Counted from the stretch's first letter, positions 17,948 to 27,085 are shown. The stretch is DNA of 64,000 nucleotides from Ruminococcus sp. (GCA_017558505.1 JAFYUM010000049.1:1-64000), one strand, 5' to 3'. The notes: generated from the sequence alone by a model not told the origin. Numbers and translations: made by a program.

Positions 17948-18005
17948 GTGACTTTTCACAGTGTACGAAGTATTTTCGTATACGAGTTCCGTTTAATGGC
18001 GGAAC
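17948..18005 (+). promoter_or_regulatory. Triple-hairpin 5' leader of the GH48 gene
   Basis: Three consecutive hairpins: 17948-17951 with 17956-17959, 17961-17969 with 17975-17983 (9 bp, one G-U), and 17986-17991 with 18000-18005. The ribosome site near 18034-18041 is outside them. The layout resembles the GH26 leader. Confidence 0.5.
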
Positions 18006-18051
18006 AAAACCATTTTATAACCAAAATTTTATTGAGAGGGGTTAAAAAACA

Positions 18052-20607
18052 ATGATAAGCAAGAAAAACAAAGCTCTTGCAGCTGGTATTCTTTCTGCTG
18101 CAATGTCAGCTACTGCGCTCGTTCCTTCATTTGCATCTGGTTTCGATATGACACCAAATGAGTATGCTAAAGAAGGCGGTGCTAACGAGTCTTATGCTGC
18201 AATGTTCGAGTCACTTTACAATGACGTAATTGTAAACGGTGTAGAGAACGGCTACATGAGCTCACAGACAAACGGTGATTCTTTCGGTATTCCTTACCAC
18301 GCTGTTGAAACTCTCGTAGTAGAGGCTCCTGACTACGGTCACGAGACAACTTCCGAGGCTATGTCCTACATGGCTTGGGTAACAGCTATGCACGACGTTC
18401 TTGCAGAAAAAGGCGTTATCAGCGATTCAGAGAAGCACATGGAAAAGGGTTGGAGAACTCTTGAAGCTATCATTCCTGGTTGGTCTAAGAATGCTTATGG
18501 TGCAAAAACAAAGTATGATACAATCTGGGAGCAGGAGAAGCTCAAGGCTGATACAGCTACTGAGGAAAAGGATCCCTCACTCTACCCTGCAACACAGAAC
18601 GGTACAGACGCTCTCAACCCCATCTATGCTGACATGAAGTCATCATATGCTGGTGAGAACGGCTACTACCTCATGCACTGGCTCGCTGACGTTGATGACT
18701 GGTATGGCTTCGGCGGCGGCAAGGGACAGTTCACATTCATCAATACATTCCAGAGAGGTGAGCAGGAGTCTTGTTTCGAGACTGTTCCTCATCCCTGTCT
18801 TGAAGAGCTTAAGTACGGTATGAAGAGCAGCGGAAGCGGCGATGACGGTAACGGAATCAAGGCTATCTTCAACGGCGAGAACAAGGTTCCCCCACAGTAC
18901 TCTTTCACAAACGCTCCTGACGCTGAGGACCGTGCTATTCAGGCTGTTTACTTCGCAAGCAACTTCGGCGTAGACTGCGGCGAACTCACATATCTTGCTG
19001 CTAAGATGGGTGACCAGTGCCGTAACGACATGTTCGATAAGTACTATAAGGAAATCGGTTGCCAGAACATGGCTTCATCTTCTGCAGGCCTCAAGAGCCA
19101 GCACTACCTCATGTCATGGTATACATCATGGGGTGGCGCTCTTACAGCTTCTTACGGTGACTACCAGTGGGCTTGGCAGATCGGTTGTTCACACTCACAC
19201 CAGTTCTATCAGAACCCTCTTGCTGCTTATGCTCTTGCATATGACAAAAACATGGGCGATGCTATTGATACAAAGAACTTCCAGTCTGACTATGAGGAAT
19301 CCCTCAAGAGACAGATCGAAATGTATCTCTGGCTCCAGTCTGCTGACGGTCCTTTCGCTGGTGGTTGTACAAACTCCAAGAACGGTAAGTATGAGAAGTA
19401 CACCTCAAGCGAGTCTACATTCTATGACATGGTTTACGTTGAGCACCCTGTATACGCTGACCCAGGTTCTAACCACTGGATTGGTAACCAGGTATGGTCT
19501 ACACAGCGTCTTGCTGAGCTTTACTACTACGTTAAGAAGAGCTCAAACGGTGATCTCTCTGCAGGTCAGGACTTCGGCGGCATGAGCCTTGAAGAAGCTC
19601 TCGAGGCACTCCTCAGCAGATGGATTGACTTCTTCCTCGAGAATACACAGTTTGACTACACAACAGAAGACGGTAATGAACTTGCATACGCTATTCCTGC
19701 AACTCTTGACTGGAAGGGTCAGCCTGAGACTTGGGGCGGTACATATGATCCCGACGCTAACAGCGGTCTTACATGTACAATCAGAAACTACGGTATGGGA
19801 GATATCGGTTGTGTATCTTCACTCTGTAATACACTTATCTTCTATGCAGCTGCTAACGATACACCTGCTGAAGCTTCACAGAATGGCGGTTCATCACGTG
19901 GTGAGCAGGCTCTCGAGCTCGCTAACAAGCTCATGACAGCTCAGTGGAACCTCGGTCGTGATGATATCGGTATCGCATTCGAGGACTGCAACGGTTCACT
20001 CAAGAGAATCTTCGAGCAGGAAGTTTATATTCCTGATTACTACAACGGAACAATGCCTGACGGTTCACAGCTTAAGCCCGGCGCTACATTCAGCTCTATC
20101 CGTGAGAGCTATGCTGATGACGAGATGTATCAGGCTTGTAAGGCTGTTTACGATGCAACAGGCGAAACAGAGGATTACAAGTACAAGCTCCACAGATTCT
20201 GGCATATGGGCGACGCTATTATGACATATGGTACAATGGCACTTCTCTTCCCAGATGTTGATCCTTATAATCCTGAGCCTACAACAACTACTACAACAAC
20301 TACAAAGCCTACAACAACTACTACAAAGCCTACAACACAGAAGCCTTCTACTGGTAAGGTTAACTGGGGTGACGCTAACTGCGACGGTACAGTAACAATC
20401 GCTGACGCTGCAGCATTATTCCAGGCTATCGGTAACTCTGATAAGTATAAGCTCTCTGATCAGGGTGCTGCTAACGCAGACGTTATCGACAACGGCGGCG
20501 GCTTAACAGTTGTTGACGGTATTGCTATCCAGGCTGTTGACGCTCAGCTCATCAAGGAGACTGACTTCCCAATGACAACAGCTGAATATGATGCTGCTAT
20601 CAAGTAA
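18052..20607 (+). CDS. Cellulosomal GH48 exocellulase with dockerin
   Basis: An 851-residue secreted cellulase. The signal peptide ends near SFASG (about 29). The GH48 catalytic domain (about 33-735) includes EAPDYGHETTSEA, whose Glu102 aligns with the family's catalytic acid, and aromatic-rich tunnel segments such as DVDDWYGFG and WHMGDAIMTYGTMALLFPD. A Thr-rich linker (about 740-768) leads to a dockerin (about 769-845, GDANCDGTVTIADA). GH48 enzymes cut cellulose processively from chain ends and are key exoenzymes of cellulosomes. Dockerin loop 2 (DVIDNGGGLTVVD) has 13 residues, as in R. flavefaciens. Codon use is strongly biased (GCT, AAG, CTC), suggesting high expression. Confidence 0.96.
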   Translation: MISKKNKALAAGILSAAMSATALVPSFASGFDMTPNEYAKEGGANESYAAMFESLYNDVIVNGVENGYMSSQTNGDSFGIPYHAVETLVVEAPDYGHETTSEAMSYMAWVTAMHDVLAEKGVISDSEKHMEKGWRTLEAIIPGWSKNAYGAKTKYDTIWEQEKLKADTATEEKDPSLYPATQNGTDALNPIYADMKSSYAGENGYYLMHWLADVDDWYGFGGGKGQFTFINTFQRGEQESCFETVPHPCLEELKYGMKSSGSGDDGNGIKAIFNGENKVPPQYSFTNAPDAEDRAIQAVYFASNFGVDCGELTYLAAKMGDQCRNDMFDKYYKEIGCQNMASSSAGLKSQHYLMSWYTSWGGALTASYGDYQWAWQIGCSHSHQFYQNPLAAYALAYDKNMGDAIDTKNFQSDYEESLKRQIEMYLWLQSADGPFAGGCTNSKNGKYEKYTSSESTFYDMVYVEHPVYADPGSNHWIGNQVWSTQRLAELYYYVKKSSNGDLSAGQDFGGMSLEEALEALLSRWIDFFLENTQFDYTTEDGNELAYAIPATLDWKGQPETWGGTYDPDANSGLTCTIRNYGMGDIGCVSSLCNTLIFYAAANDTPAEASQNGGSSRGEQALELANKLMTAQWNLGRDDIGIAFEDCNGSLKRIFEQEVYIPDYYNGTMPDGSQLKPGATFSSIRESYADDEMYQACKAVYDATGETEDYKYKLHRFWHMGDAIMTYGTMALLFPDVDPYNPEPTTTTTTTTKPTTTTTKPTTQKPSTGKVNWGDANCDGTVTIADAAALFQAIGNSDKYKLSDQGAANADVIDNGGGLTVVDGIAIQAVDAQLIKETDFPMTTAEYDAAIK

Positions 20608-20644
20608 TTTTTGAATTACAATTAATGCTCTAACGATATAATTA

Positions 20645-20677
20645 ACGCACCTTTCCGTATGGGAAGGTGCGTTTTTT
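20645..20677 (+). terminator. Terminator of the GH48 gene
   Basis: A stem of about 12 bp (ACGCACCTTTCC with GGGAAGGTGCGT) and a 4-nt loop are followed by six Ts. Confidence 0.9.
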
Positions 20678-20804
20678 GCGTTATTTAACTATGTCGTGAT
20701 GACACTGAATTTACCATTCCGTAGTTATCAGCGAATTTTGCCTTATTCTCAACAAAATTATGCTCGAAAATCTGTGCAGCGACTTCGAGTCAACATACTA
20801 TGAT

Positions 20805-20830
20805 AAAAATCTCCCCATGTTAATGGGGAG
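20805..20830 (-). terminator. Second terminator downstream of tRNA-Leu
   Basis: CTCCCCAT (20811-20818) and ATGGGGAG (20823-20830) form an 8-bp hairpin; on the minus strand it is followed by ATTTTTA. Confidence 0.65.
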
Positions 20831-20847
20831 CAATTATTAAAAAATGC

Positions 20848-20878
20848 AAAAAAATCTCTACCGATTGGTAGAGATTTT
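20848..20878 (-). terminator. Terminator of tRNA-Leu
   Basis: A 12-bp stem (20851-20862 with 20867-20878) with a 4-nt loop is followed on the minus strand by a T run. The stem begins at the last A of the encoded CCA. Confidence 0.85.
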
Positions 20879-20962
20879 GGTGCGGATAATGGGACTTGAA
20901 CCCATACGTCGTGTGACACACGCCCCTCAAACGTGCCTGTCTGCCTATTCCAGCACATCCGC
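20878..20962 (-). tRNA. tRNA-Leu (GAG)
   Basis: Reading the minus strand gives a class II tRNA with acceptor stem GCGGATG/TATCCGC, A discriminator and encoded CCA (20880-20878). The anticodon loop is TTGAGGG on a 5-bp stem CACGT/GCGTG, so the anticodon is GAG (reads CUC/CUU). A long variable arm and the T arm ATGGG-TTCAAGT-CCCAT are present. The promoter and terminator make it a single-gene unit. Confidence 0.95.
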
Positions 20963-20990
20963 TTTTGAGTCATTTCCTGACTGCTTTAAT

Positions 20991-21019
20991 ATTATACCAC
21001 ATAAAAAAGAATTTGTCAA
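20991..21019 (-). promoter_or_regulatory. Consensus promoter of tRNA-Leu
   Basis: Minus strand TTGACA (21019-21014), 17 bp, TATAAT (20996-20991), about 29 bp before the tRNA. Confidence 0.85.
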
Positions 21020-21046
21020 GGCTTTTTTGAAAATTTTTTTGTTTTT

Positions 21047-21084
21047 TTGAAAAAAATACGGCATCCGGATTGTTACCGGATGCC
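21047..21084 (-). terminator. Terminator of the coiled-coil membrane protein gene
   Basis: A 9-bp stem (GGCATCCGG, 21060-21068, with 21076-21084) is followed on the minus strand by GTA and seven Ts. Confidence 0.85.
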
Positions 21085-21092
21085 ATGTTGAT

Positions 21093-22658
21093 TTATAAGG
21101 AATTTTTGCTTTGTGAAATTATCTTCATAGATTTCAACTGATATTCTCCGTTAACTTCTGCGAGAGTGAACTCAACAGATTTTGAAGATATTTCAGGGAG
21201 CCATGAGGGGAGCTCGTCGATATAGTCAACTTTAACTTTATATTCGCTGCCGTTTTTGATAGCCTCCTTAATTTCGGGAGTGTAGGTATAAGTTACTGGT
21301 GCAACAGGTACATTGTAGGACTTGGTTTCTTCGTTGTAGTAAAAACGTGATTCAGCAGGTCCGACTGTTGTATGTGTAAGTTCGGGCAGGTTGTCGCCAA
21401 AAAGCTTTACAGCGTACAACTCAACATCAGCGGCAGGAATTTTTACAACATCGAAAGTCTGTTCGTATTGTACTGTAACATCGTCAGCCATAATCATTGA
21501 CCAGATAGCAGCTGTGAGAATTTGGTCGGATGGGAGCTCGGAAGGGGAGTTAAATGACTCTATATCCATGATAACAGCGGGGTAGAGGATATCTTCAAAG
21601 CCCTCTTTTTTTGTTTGTCCGGATGTATAGCTGTCAATGAGAGAAATAGATTTTGCAATAACAGTTATAAGTCCGATGCAGGCTAAAACTGCAAATACAA
21701 CACCGAAAGCAGCGTAGAAAAATTTCTTGAATCTTCCCTTGGGAGGTTCATTGTCAGAACTTGCGAAATATTTCTGACTGTTCATTATTTCATCAGGATT
21801 TTCGTCAAGAATGTTGTGGAGAACACTTGATAATCCCTCGCTTTTATCTTCCTTTAACTTTGTTTTTTGGGGTTCTTCAATTTTTTTATTCTTGAAAAAC
21901 CTGAATTCGTTCTTTTTTTCAAGTAATTCCTTGAATTCAGCCTCGATTTCGTCCTCGTCATCGGTCTCTGTATCGCTTACCTCTGTTACAGCGGCAATTG
22001 CATTAGCTATAATGCTGTCGTTGTCGGAGTGTGGAATTTCTGATTCATCAATGGGTGGGGATACAGTGTATTTTTCAGCTTCTTCAGCAGCTTTGCGTTC
22101 AGCCTCAATACGAGTCTTTTCGGCTTCCTCTGCGGCTTTGCGTTCAGCCTCAATACGAGTCTTTTCGGCTTCCTCTGCGGCTTTACGTTCGGCCTCAATG
22201 CGAGCCTTTTCGGCTTCTTCTGCGGCTTTGCGTTCGGCTTCAATACGAGCCTTTTCGGCTTCTTCTGCGGCTTTGCGTTCAGCCTCCTTACGTGCGATTT
22301 CAGCTTCACGTTCAGCCATCAGACGTTCTCTTTCAGCCTTTTTTTCAGCTTCTGCACGTTCAGCGTCCTCACGGAGAGAGGCTTCTCTTATTGCCTCATA
22401 ATCGGGCAATTCGTGTGAAATTACAATTTTCTTTTTCTTTGGCTTGACGATTGTTTCAGCAGGCACTTCCTCTGCAGCAGTTTCACTTGATGAATTTCCC
22501 AGAAGTGAGTTCAGCAGTTCGTCAACGGATAAGTTACTATATTCCGTGGACTGAACAGGCTGTTCCTCCGGCTGAATTGCTTTTTCCGGCGGCTGTTCAA
22601 GAGGTTTGCCGTCTTTCAGATTATTAAGCATATCGTCAATATCTTTTCTGATAGCCAT
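21093..22658 (-). CDS. TolA-like coiled-coil membrane protein
   Basis: A 521-residue protein I cannot assign to a named family. Residues 1-95 are polar and Pro/Glu-rich. Residues about 100-205 form a long charged helix with five near-identical 15-residue units ([15 protein letters not shown] and variants). After an acidic region, one membrane segment (about 322-345, [23 protein letters not shown]) places a C-terminal domain of about 165 residues outside the cell, and the coiled coil inside. The start at 22658 follows AAGGAGAT; a 7-codon longer form is less likely. A cytoplasmic spacer linked to an envelope domain is plausible (inference). Confidence 0.75.
   Translation of the reverse strand: MAIRKDIDDMLNNLKDGKPLEQPPEKAIQPEEQPVQSTEYSNLSVDELLNSLLGNSSSETAAEEVPAETIVKPKKKKIVISHELPDYEAIREASLREDAERAEAEKKAERERLMAEREAEIARKEAERKAAEEAEKARIEAERKAAEEAEKARIEAERKAAEEAEKTRIEAERKAAEEAEKTRIEAERKAAEEAEKYTVSPPIDESEIPHSDNDSIIANAIAAVTEVSDTETDDEDEIEAEFKELLEKKNEFRFFKNKKIEEPQKTKLKEDKSEGLSSVLHNILDENPDEIMNSQKYFASSDNEPPKGRFKKFFYAAFGVVFAVLACIGLITVIAKSISLIDSYTSGQTKKEGFEDILYPAVIMDIESFNSPSELPSDQILTAAIWSMIMADDVTVQYEQTFDVVKIPAADVELYAVKLFGDNLPELTHTTVGPAESRFYYNEETKSYNVPVAPVTYTYTPEIKEAIKNGSEYKVKVDYIDELPSWLPEISSKSVEFTLAEVNGEYQLKSMKIISQSKNSL
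22070..22295 (-). repeat. 45-bp tandem repeats inside the coiled-coil gene
   Basis: About five tandem copies of a 45-bp unit encode the [11 protein letters not shown](A/T)RIE repeats. The copies are nearly identical at DNA level, with A/T differences giving ARIE or TRIE. The in-frame length allows copy-number change without frameshift. Confidence 0.85.
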
Positions 22659-22805
22659 AAATATCTCCTTAAAAATCAAACAAATTAGGCGACAGCGTAT
22701 CTGTCAAGGGTGTTCTGACACAAAGTTGTTACACGAATTTTCGGGCATAATTTTGTTGAGAACAAGGCAAAATTTGCCGAAATTCGGGTGAGTGACTTTA
22801 GTGTC

Positions 22806-22820
22806 ACACGCTCTGCGTGT
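22806..22820. other. Hairpin directly after proA
   Basis: ACACGC (22806-22811) and GCGTGT (22815-22820) abut the proA stop; a further weak stem (GTGAC/GTCAC) lies nearby. No U tract follows, so it is not a standard terminator. The gap 22659-22819 holds no gene. Confidence 0.45.
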
Positions 22821-24067
22821 TATCTTATCTGACCGCTTCCGTCAATCAGATATTTAACTGTTGTAAGTTCTGTAAGTCCCATAGGACCTCTTGCGTGGAG
22901 TTTCTGTGTTGAAATTCCGATTTCTGCACCAAATCCGAATTCTCCACCGTCTGTAAAACGTGTTGAAGCGTTGACATAAACTGCCGCAGCGTCAACCTCG
23001 CGTTGAAATTTACGTGCGTTATCAAGTGATTTTGTAACAATACACTCTGAATGACGAGTGCTGTATTTGCGGATATGAGCAATTGCTTCATCAATATCTT
23101 CCACAACCTTCACAGCAATTATGAAATCGTTGAACTCTGTAGCATATTCAGTTTCAGTTGCTTTTTCAACTGTGTCACCAAGAATGTTGATAGTCTTATC
23201 GCATCCGTAAATTTTTACGCTGTGGGACTTGAAACGCTCCGCAATGAGTGGGAGAAAAGTTTCAGCCACATCCTTATGAACAAGGAGGGATTCGATAGCG
23301 TTGCACACGGATGGACGCTGTGTTTTAGCGTTGTCTGTAATATCAACAGCCATATCCATATCAGCGGAAGCGTCAACATAAACGTGACAGTTTCCTGCGC
23401 CTGTTTCGATAACAGGAACAGTTGCTGTATTTACAACAGCCTGGATAAGTCTTGCACTTCCACGGGGAATAAGTACGTCAACATATCCGTTGAGCTTCAT
23501 AAGCTCGTTGGTAGTTTCACGTGATGTATTTTCAACAACCTGAATAATATCAGCGGGCAGACCGCAGGATTCAAGAGCCTCACGCATAATCTTGCCGAGG
23601 ACAATGTTGGAGTTTATAGCTTCCTTGCCGCCTTTGAGGATAACGCAGTTACCTGCTTTAAGGCAGAGTGCGGCAGCGTCTACGGTAACATTCGGACGGG
23701 ATTCGAAGATAATTCCGATTACACCCATGGGAACACGTGTCTTTGTAATACGCAAACCGTTGGGACGGTTAAAACCGTCAATAATCTGACCGATAGGGTC
23801 ATTGAGCGCTATAATCTCATCTACACCCTTTGCGATGCCTGCAATGCGGTTTTCGTCCAGTTTAAGGCGATCCTGCATAGCAGCGGACATATTGTTTTCC
23901 TTTGCTGCGATGAGATCCTTTTCGTTTTCAGCAATAATGAGGGCTGTATTGGCGATAAGAGCCTTTGAAATTGCGGCGAGAGCCTCATTTTTCTGATTGG
24001 TGGACGCACCTGAAATAACAGGTTCGACGGCCTTAGCCTTTTTTCCTAATTCAAGTGTGTAGCTCAT
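22820..24067 (-). CDS. proA: Gamma-glutamyl phosphate reductase
   Basis: The 415-residue protein is a full-length ProA of the aldehyde dehydrogenase superfamily. It has the catalytic Cys in QRPSVCNAIESLLVH, the cofactor region ESRPNVTVDAAALCLKAGNCVILKGG and the C-terminal FGFGAEIGISTQKLHARGPMG. It reduces glutamyl-5-phosphate to the semialdehyde in proline synthesis. It follows a 110-codon unknown gene after 3 bp, which itself overlaps proB. Confidence 0.97.
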   Translation of the reverse strand: MSYTLELGKKAKAVEPVISGASTNQKNEALAAISKALIANTALIIAENEKDLIAAKENNMSAAMQDRLKLDENRIAGIAKGVDEIIALNDPIGQIIDGFNRPNGLRITKTRVPMGVIGIIFESRPNVTVDAAALCLKAGNCVILKGGKEAINSNIVLGKIMREALESCGLPADIIQVVENTSRETTNELMKLNGYVDVLIPRGSARLIQAVVNTATVPVIETGAGNCHVYVDASADMDMAVDITDNAKTQRPSVCNAIESLLVHKDVAETFLPLIAERFKSHSVKIYGCDKTINILGDTVEKATETEYATEFNDFIIAVKVVEDIDEAIAHIRKYSTRHSECIVTKSLDNARKFQREVDAAAVYVNASTRFTDGGEFGFGAEIGISTQKLHARGPMGLTELTTVKYLIDGSGQIR

Positions 24068-24070
24068 ATT

Positions 24071-24403
24071 TTACACCTCTTTTTTATATATTTCAAAAAT
24101 TTTATTTTCTGTACAAGTTGAAGCTTCAATGATTTTGTCATAGTCAATTTTAACCGATTTTCCAAATTGGTCAAACAAAAATATCTGATAATCAGGGTGA
24201 CTTGACATGATAAATATAGCTGTTTCCTTGTCGATATGCAACGCAAGCCCCATATCGTCGTAAAACGGACCTAAGTCGGTAGTAATAATCAAAGCCATTT
24301 TTACTTCGGAGATGTGGAATTTCTGTTCTCCGTCAGCGGTTATTGCCTTTATAACCTCATTTTCAAGTAGAAGTCGGTCATTTAAGTCTATACATATCTT
24401 CAT
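24071..24403 (-). CDS. Hypothetical protein between proB and proA
   Basis: I do not recognise this 110-residue protein (MKICIDLNDRLLLENEV...). It looks soluble, alpha/beta, with alternating hydrophobic strands and no metal-binding Cys/His cluster. It overlaps proB by 4 bp (ATGA) and ends 3 bp before proA, so it must be co-translated with the proline enzymes. A function in that pathway is only suggested by position. Confidence 0.75.
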   Translation of the reverse strand: MKICIDLNDRLLLENEVIKAITADGEQKFHISEVKMALIITTDLGPFYDDMGLALHIDKETAIFIMSSHPDYQIFLFDQFGKSVKIDYDKIIEASTCTENKIFEIYKKEV

Positions 24404-25191
24404 TTCGCTTTAAATAATGTGCCGATTTCCTTGTTTTCAAACAAATCGTACAAAAGGTCGGGGTTTTTTCCGTTCATAATTACCATGTCAATTCCTGCTT
24501 CTGTGGCAATTTTAGCGGCATTTATCTTAGTTGACATACCGCCTGTGCCAAGCTTGGAGCCTGCACCTCCTGCGGCATTTTCGATTTCGGGAGTGATTTC
24601 CTCGACGTATGTTATTGGCTTTGCGTCGGGATTTGTACGTGGATCACATGTATAGAGTCCGTCGATATCGGAGAGGATAAGCAGTAAATCTGCACCTGAA
24701 AGGGACGCTACAAGAGCAGAAAGTGAATCGTTTTCTCCGATTTCAAGCTCCAGCTCGTCAATTGAAATGGAGTCGTTTTCATTTACAATTGGAATAACAC
24801 CCATACCGACCATAGTTTCTACGGTATTCTTGAAGTTTTCGCAGTGAGCGGGATTGTTGATAATCGCTTTTGTAAGGAGAATCTGTCCCACGGTTACGCT
24901 GTATTTTTCAAACATATCGTCGTAAATATGCATGAGCTCGCATTGTCCTACAGCGGCTACGGCCTGCTTCATTTTGGTTTCCTTCGGTTTTGAGGGAAGT
25001 CCAAGCTTGCCAGTGCCAAGACCTACGGCACCCGAAGATACAAGGATTATTTCCTTTCCCGAGTTATGAAGATCAGAGATTACACGTACAAGATTTGTCA
25101 TGCGGCGGATATTCAGCTTGCCTGTGCTATGGGCAAGGGTTGAAGTGCCGAGCTTTATGACAATTCGCTTTTTTTCGGAATTATTTCTCAT
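24400..25191 (-). CDS. proB: Glutamate 5-kinase (short form)
   Basis: A 263-residue amino-acid kinase with KRIVIKLGTSTL, VSSGAVGLG, NENDSIS and GTGGMSTKINAAKIA motifs. It catalyses the first step of proline synthesis. The C-terminal PUA domain found in longer ProB proteins is absent; PUA-less forms are known. It follows the dehydrogenase gene after 18 bp and overlaps the next gene by 4 bp. Confidence 0.96.
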   Translation of the reverse strand: MRNNSEKKRIVIKLGTSTLAHSTGKLNIRRMTNLVRVISDLHNSGKEIILVSSGAVGLGTGKLGLPSKPKETKMKQAVAAVGQCELMHIYDDMFEKYSVTVGQILLTKAIINNPAHCENFKNTVETMVGMGVIPIVNENDSISIDELELEIGENDSLSALVASLSGADLLLILSDIDGLYTCDPRTNPDAKPITYVEEITPEIENAAGGAGSKLGTGGMSTKINAAKIATEAGIDMVIMNGKNPDLLYDLFENKEIGTLFKAK

Positions 25192-25209
25192 TTATATCAT
25201 TTCCTTATA

Positions 25210-26160
25210 TTAATTAACTTTATTCTGTGGCTCATTTTTAAGCCAGCAACGGATATTTTCACATACAATATTCAGCAGGCAGACTCTCGTTTCGTATGCC
25301 GCCCATGCTGTATGTGGCGTAATTACGCAGTTTTTCGCATTTTTAATGGGAGTTTCCGAGGACATCGGCTCCTTCTCCAGAACGTCAAGATATGCGGCGG
25401 CAATTTTACCGCTGTTGAGTGCCTCTGTAAGGTCGGCTTCGTTTACAACAGGTCCACGGGAAGTGTTGATAAGTACGGCTGAATTCTTCATTTTTCCCAG
25501 TAATTCGGCATCTACCATACCCTTTGTCTTTTCAGTGAGAGGACAGTGGAATGTGAGAAAATCGGCATTTTTTACCGCTGTATCCATATCGCATACCACA
25601 TAGGGGCAATTTACGGGAGCAGTTCTTGTGCTGACAAGAATATTCATACCGAAAGCATTGCCAAGCTCTGCAACACGTTTGCCGATTGAGCCAAAACCAA
25701 CGATAGACAGAGTTTTTCCGCACATTTCAGCAATGGGGATAGGAAAATATGAAAAGCAGGGGGATGATTCCCACAGACCGCTTTTTACAGAACTGTCATA
25801 GTCACGGATACGGCTGGAATAGTCAAGAATATAGGCGAAAACCTGCTGTGCAACGGCATTTGTGGAATACTGTCCTGCGTTGCATACGGTTATGCCCTTT
25901 TCAGTGGCATATTCAACATCAATATTGTTGAAACCTGTGGCAAAAAGTCCGATATAGCGTAAGTTCGGGCAGCTGTTGATTACCTCTTTCGTAATAAGTA
26001 CCTTATTGCAGAGGACGATTTCAGCCTTGCCGATACGTGAAATCACATCATCGGGGGAGGTGAGGGGATATACGTCCACATCGCCGAATTCCCTGAAAAC
26101 GTCGGGAGAGAGGTCGTCAGCCACACACATTGTTGACCAGTCAAGAATAACAATCTTCAT
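25210..26160 (-). CDS. D-isomer specific 2-hydroxyacid dehydrogenase
   Basis: A 316-residue NAD-dependent enzyme. The Rossmann motif VGFGSIGKRVAELG (about 153-166), the catalytic Arg in INTSRGPVVNEADL, a Glu in LDVLEKEP and the His-Trp pair in TPHTAWAAYE are all visible. This pattern is typical of glycerate/hydroxypyruvate-type dehydrogenases; the substrate is not certain. It sits between a small membrane protein gene (2-bp gap) and proB. Confidence 0.88.
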   Translation of the reverse strand: MKIVILDWSTMCVADDLSPDVFREFGDVDVYPLTSPDDVISRIGKAEIVLCNKVLITKEVINSCPNLRYIGLFATGFNNIDVEYATEKGITVCNAGQYSTNAVAQQVFAYILDYSSRIRDYDSSVKSGLWESSPCFSYFPIPIAEMCGKTLSIVGFGSIGKRVAELGNAFGMNILVSTRTAPVNCPYVVCDMDTAVKNADFLTFHCPLTEKTKGMVDAELLGKMKNSAVLINTSRGPVVNEADLTEALNSGKIAAAYLDVLEKEPMSSETPIKNAKNCVITPHTAWAAYETRVCLLNIVCENIRCWLKNEPQNKVN

Positions 26161-26162
26161 AA

Positions 26163-26510
26163 TTATTCAGCCTTTTTCTCTTTTTTCTCTGATTCTGCAG
26201 TTCCCTTGAGTTCAGGGTGTTTTGCTTTGTATATTATGTCAGATATAATAGCAATTACGATGAGAAGCAGTTCAATAGCACCTACAGTATAGAACCAGAT
26301 TTTGTTATCGGAGAGCCAGAGTGTAAGCGAGAATGGTATGGCAAGAGCGAAGATAAGCTGGAAAGGTCGCTTATCGAAGAAATATCGGAGCATAAAGAAA
26401 ACGAAAGCAACTATTGAAAATCCGATGTGAAGTTCAAATGGGAATGGGAAGAGATTTGGGTTTTCAATTGGTTTAACTTCAAGAAGCTGGAATAAATTTG
26501 GATTGAACAT
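26163..26510 (-). CDS. Small membrane protein with charged tail
   Basis: A 115-residue protein with three hydrophobic segments (about 25-45, 52-68 and 72-92) and a Lys/Glu-rich C-terminal tail. I do not recognise a family. The start at 26510 has GGAGTT upstream; a 65-codon longer frame has no ribosome site and would run into the promoter. It is the first gene of the minus-strand operon that continues with the dehydrogenase and proB/proA. Confidence 0.7.
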   Translation of the reverse strand: MFNPNLFQLLEVKPIENPNLFPFPFELHIGFSIVAFVFFMLRYFFDKRPFQLIFALAIPFSLTLWLSDNKIWFYTVGAIELLLIVIAIISDIIYKAKHPELKGTAESEKKEKKAE

Positions 26511-26633
26511 AGGTAACTCCTGTCCGTGAAAGGGACTGTATTTACGGCATACAGCCATGCCAAAATTTGCAGCTTTCAGCTTTATGTGAAAACTTATGTG
26601 ACACGCTAAACCGCTGAAAAGCCTATTAGCTTT

Positions 26634-26662
26634 ATTATAGCATAGCAGGCTGAAAAATTCAA
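26634..26662 (-). promoter_or_regulatory. Promoter of the proBA-containing operon
   Basis: Minus strand TTGAAT (26662-26657), 17 bp, TGC-TATAAT with the -10 box at 26639-26634. Confidence 0.75.
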
Positions 26663-26806
26663 CCTTTTTTATTAAAATAAGAAGAATAACTGTTAAATTG
26701 CACAATTATTTATAATATAGAAGTATATTTTGTTTCCTGTGAACACACTTTATCAAAGTTAACAAAATTAAATTTTACTGTTTTGTAATAATTCGCAAAA
26801 AATCTA

Positions 26807-26835
26807 TTGACAGAAGTCGCAAAAAAGTGTATAAT
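26807..26835 (+). promoter_or_regulatory. Consensus promoter of rny
   Basis: TTGACA (26807-26812), 17 bp, TATAAT (26830-26835). The transcript start is expected near 26842. Confidence 0.85.
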
Positions 26836-26841
26836 GAATAT

Positions 26842-27085
26842 GTTGTATTTTGCAGAAATATTGCTTTCAGGCAGTAATGCAGCTTTGTTTTAAATCATTT
26901 CGGAATCGTGGGATTCCGGATAAGATATATAACAAATACGGACGGATTGTCCGGCTTTTTCAGGGATTTGCCCCTGTCAATATATATTGTTTTACAAATG
27001 AATAAAATGATGCGGCATTAACCGCCCGGAGCAGTATGTTTTAGATGATACAAAATTATATTGCTTAAAGGAGGTAATGCACTGT
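26842..27085 (+). promoter_or_regulatory. Structured 5' leader of rny
   Basis: The leader of about 245 nt carries four hairpins: CGGAATC/GATTCCG (26901-26918), CGGAC/GTCCG (26939-26953) followed by GC and five Ts like a terminator, CAGGG/CCCTG (26961-26976), and GCGG/CCGC (27012-27025). No ORF with a ribosome site is seen. The terminator-like element suggests attenuation or self-cleavage control of RNase Y. Confidence 0.5.

Noticed and set aside
17837..18055. 72-codon ORF before GH48
   Set aside because: It spans the GH48 promoter and leader hairpins and lacks a ribosome site.
22070..22295. CRISPR array
   Set aside because: The 45-bp units are contiguous, have no unique spacers and encode a continuous coiled coil.
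21811..22447. Plus-strand ORFs of 138-196 codons opposite the coiled-coil gene
   Set aside because: Mirror frames of the Glu/Ala/Lys repeats giving Ser- or Leu-rich nonsense.
22702..22707. Minus-strand TTGACA as promoter of the coiled-coil gene
   Set aside because: The -10 position reads TTTGTT and the start would be only about 15 nt before the ATG, too weak to list.
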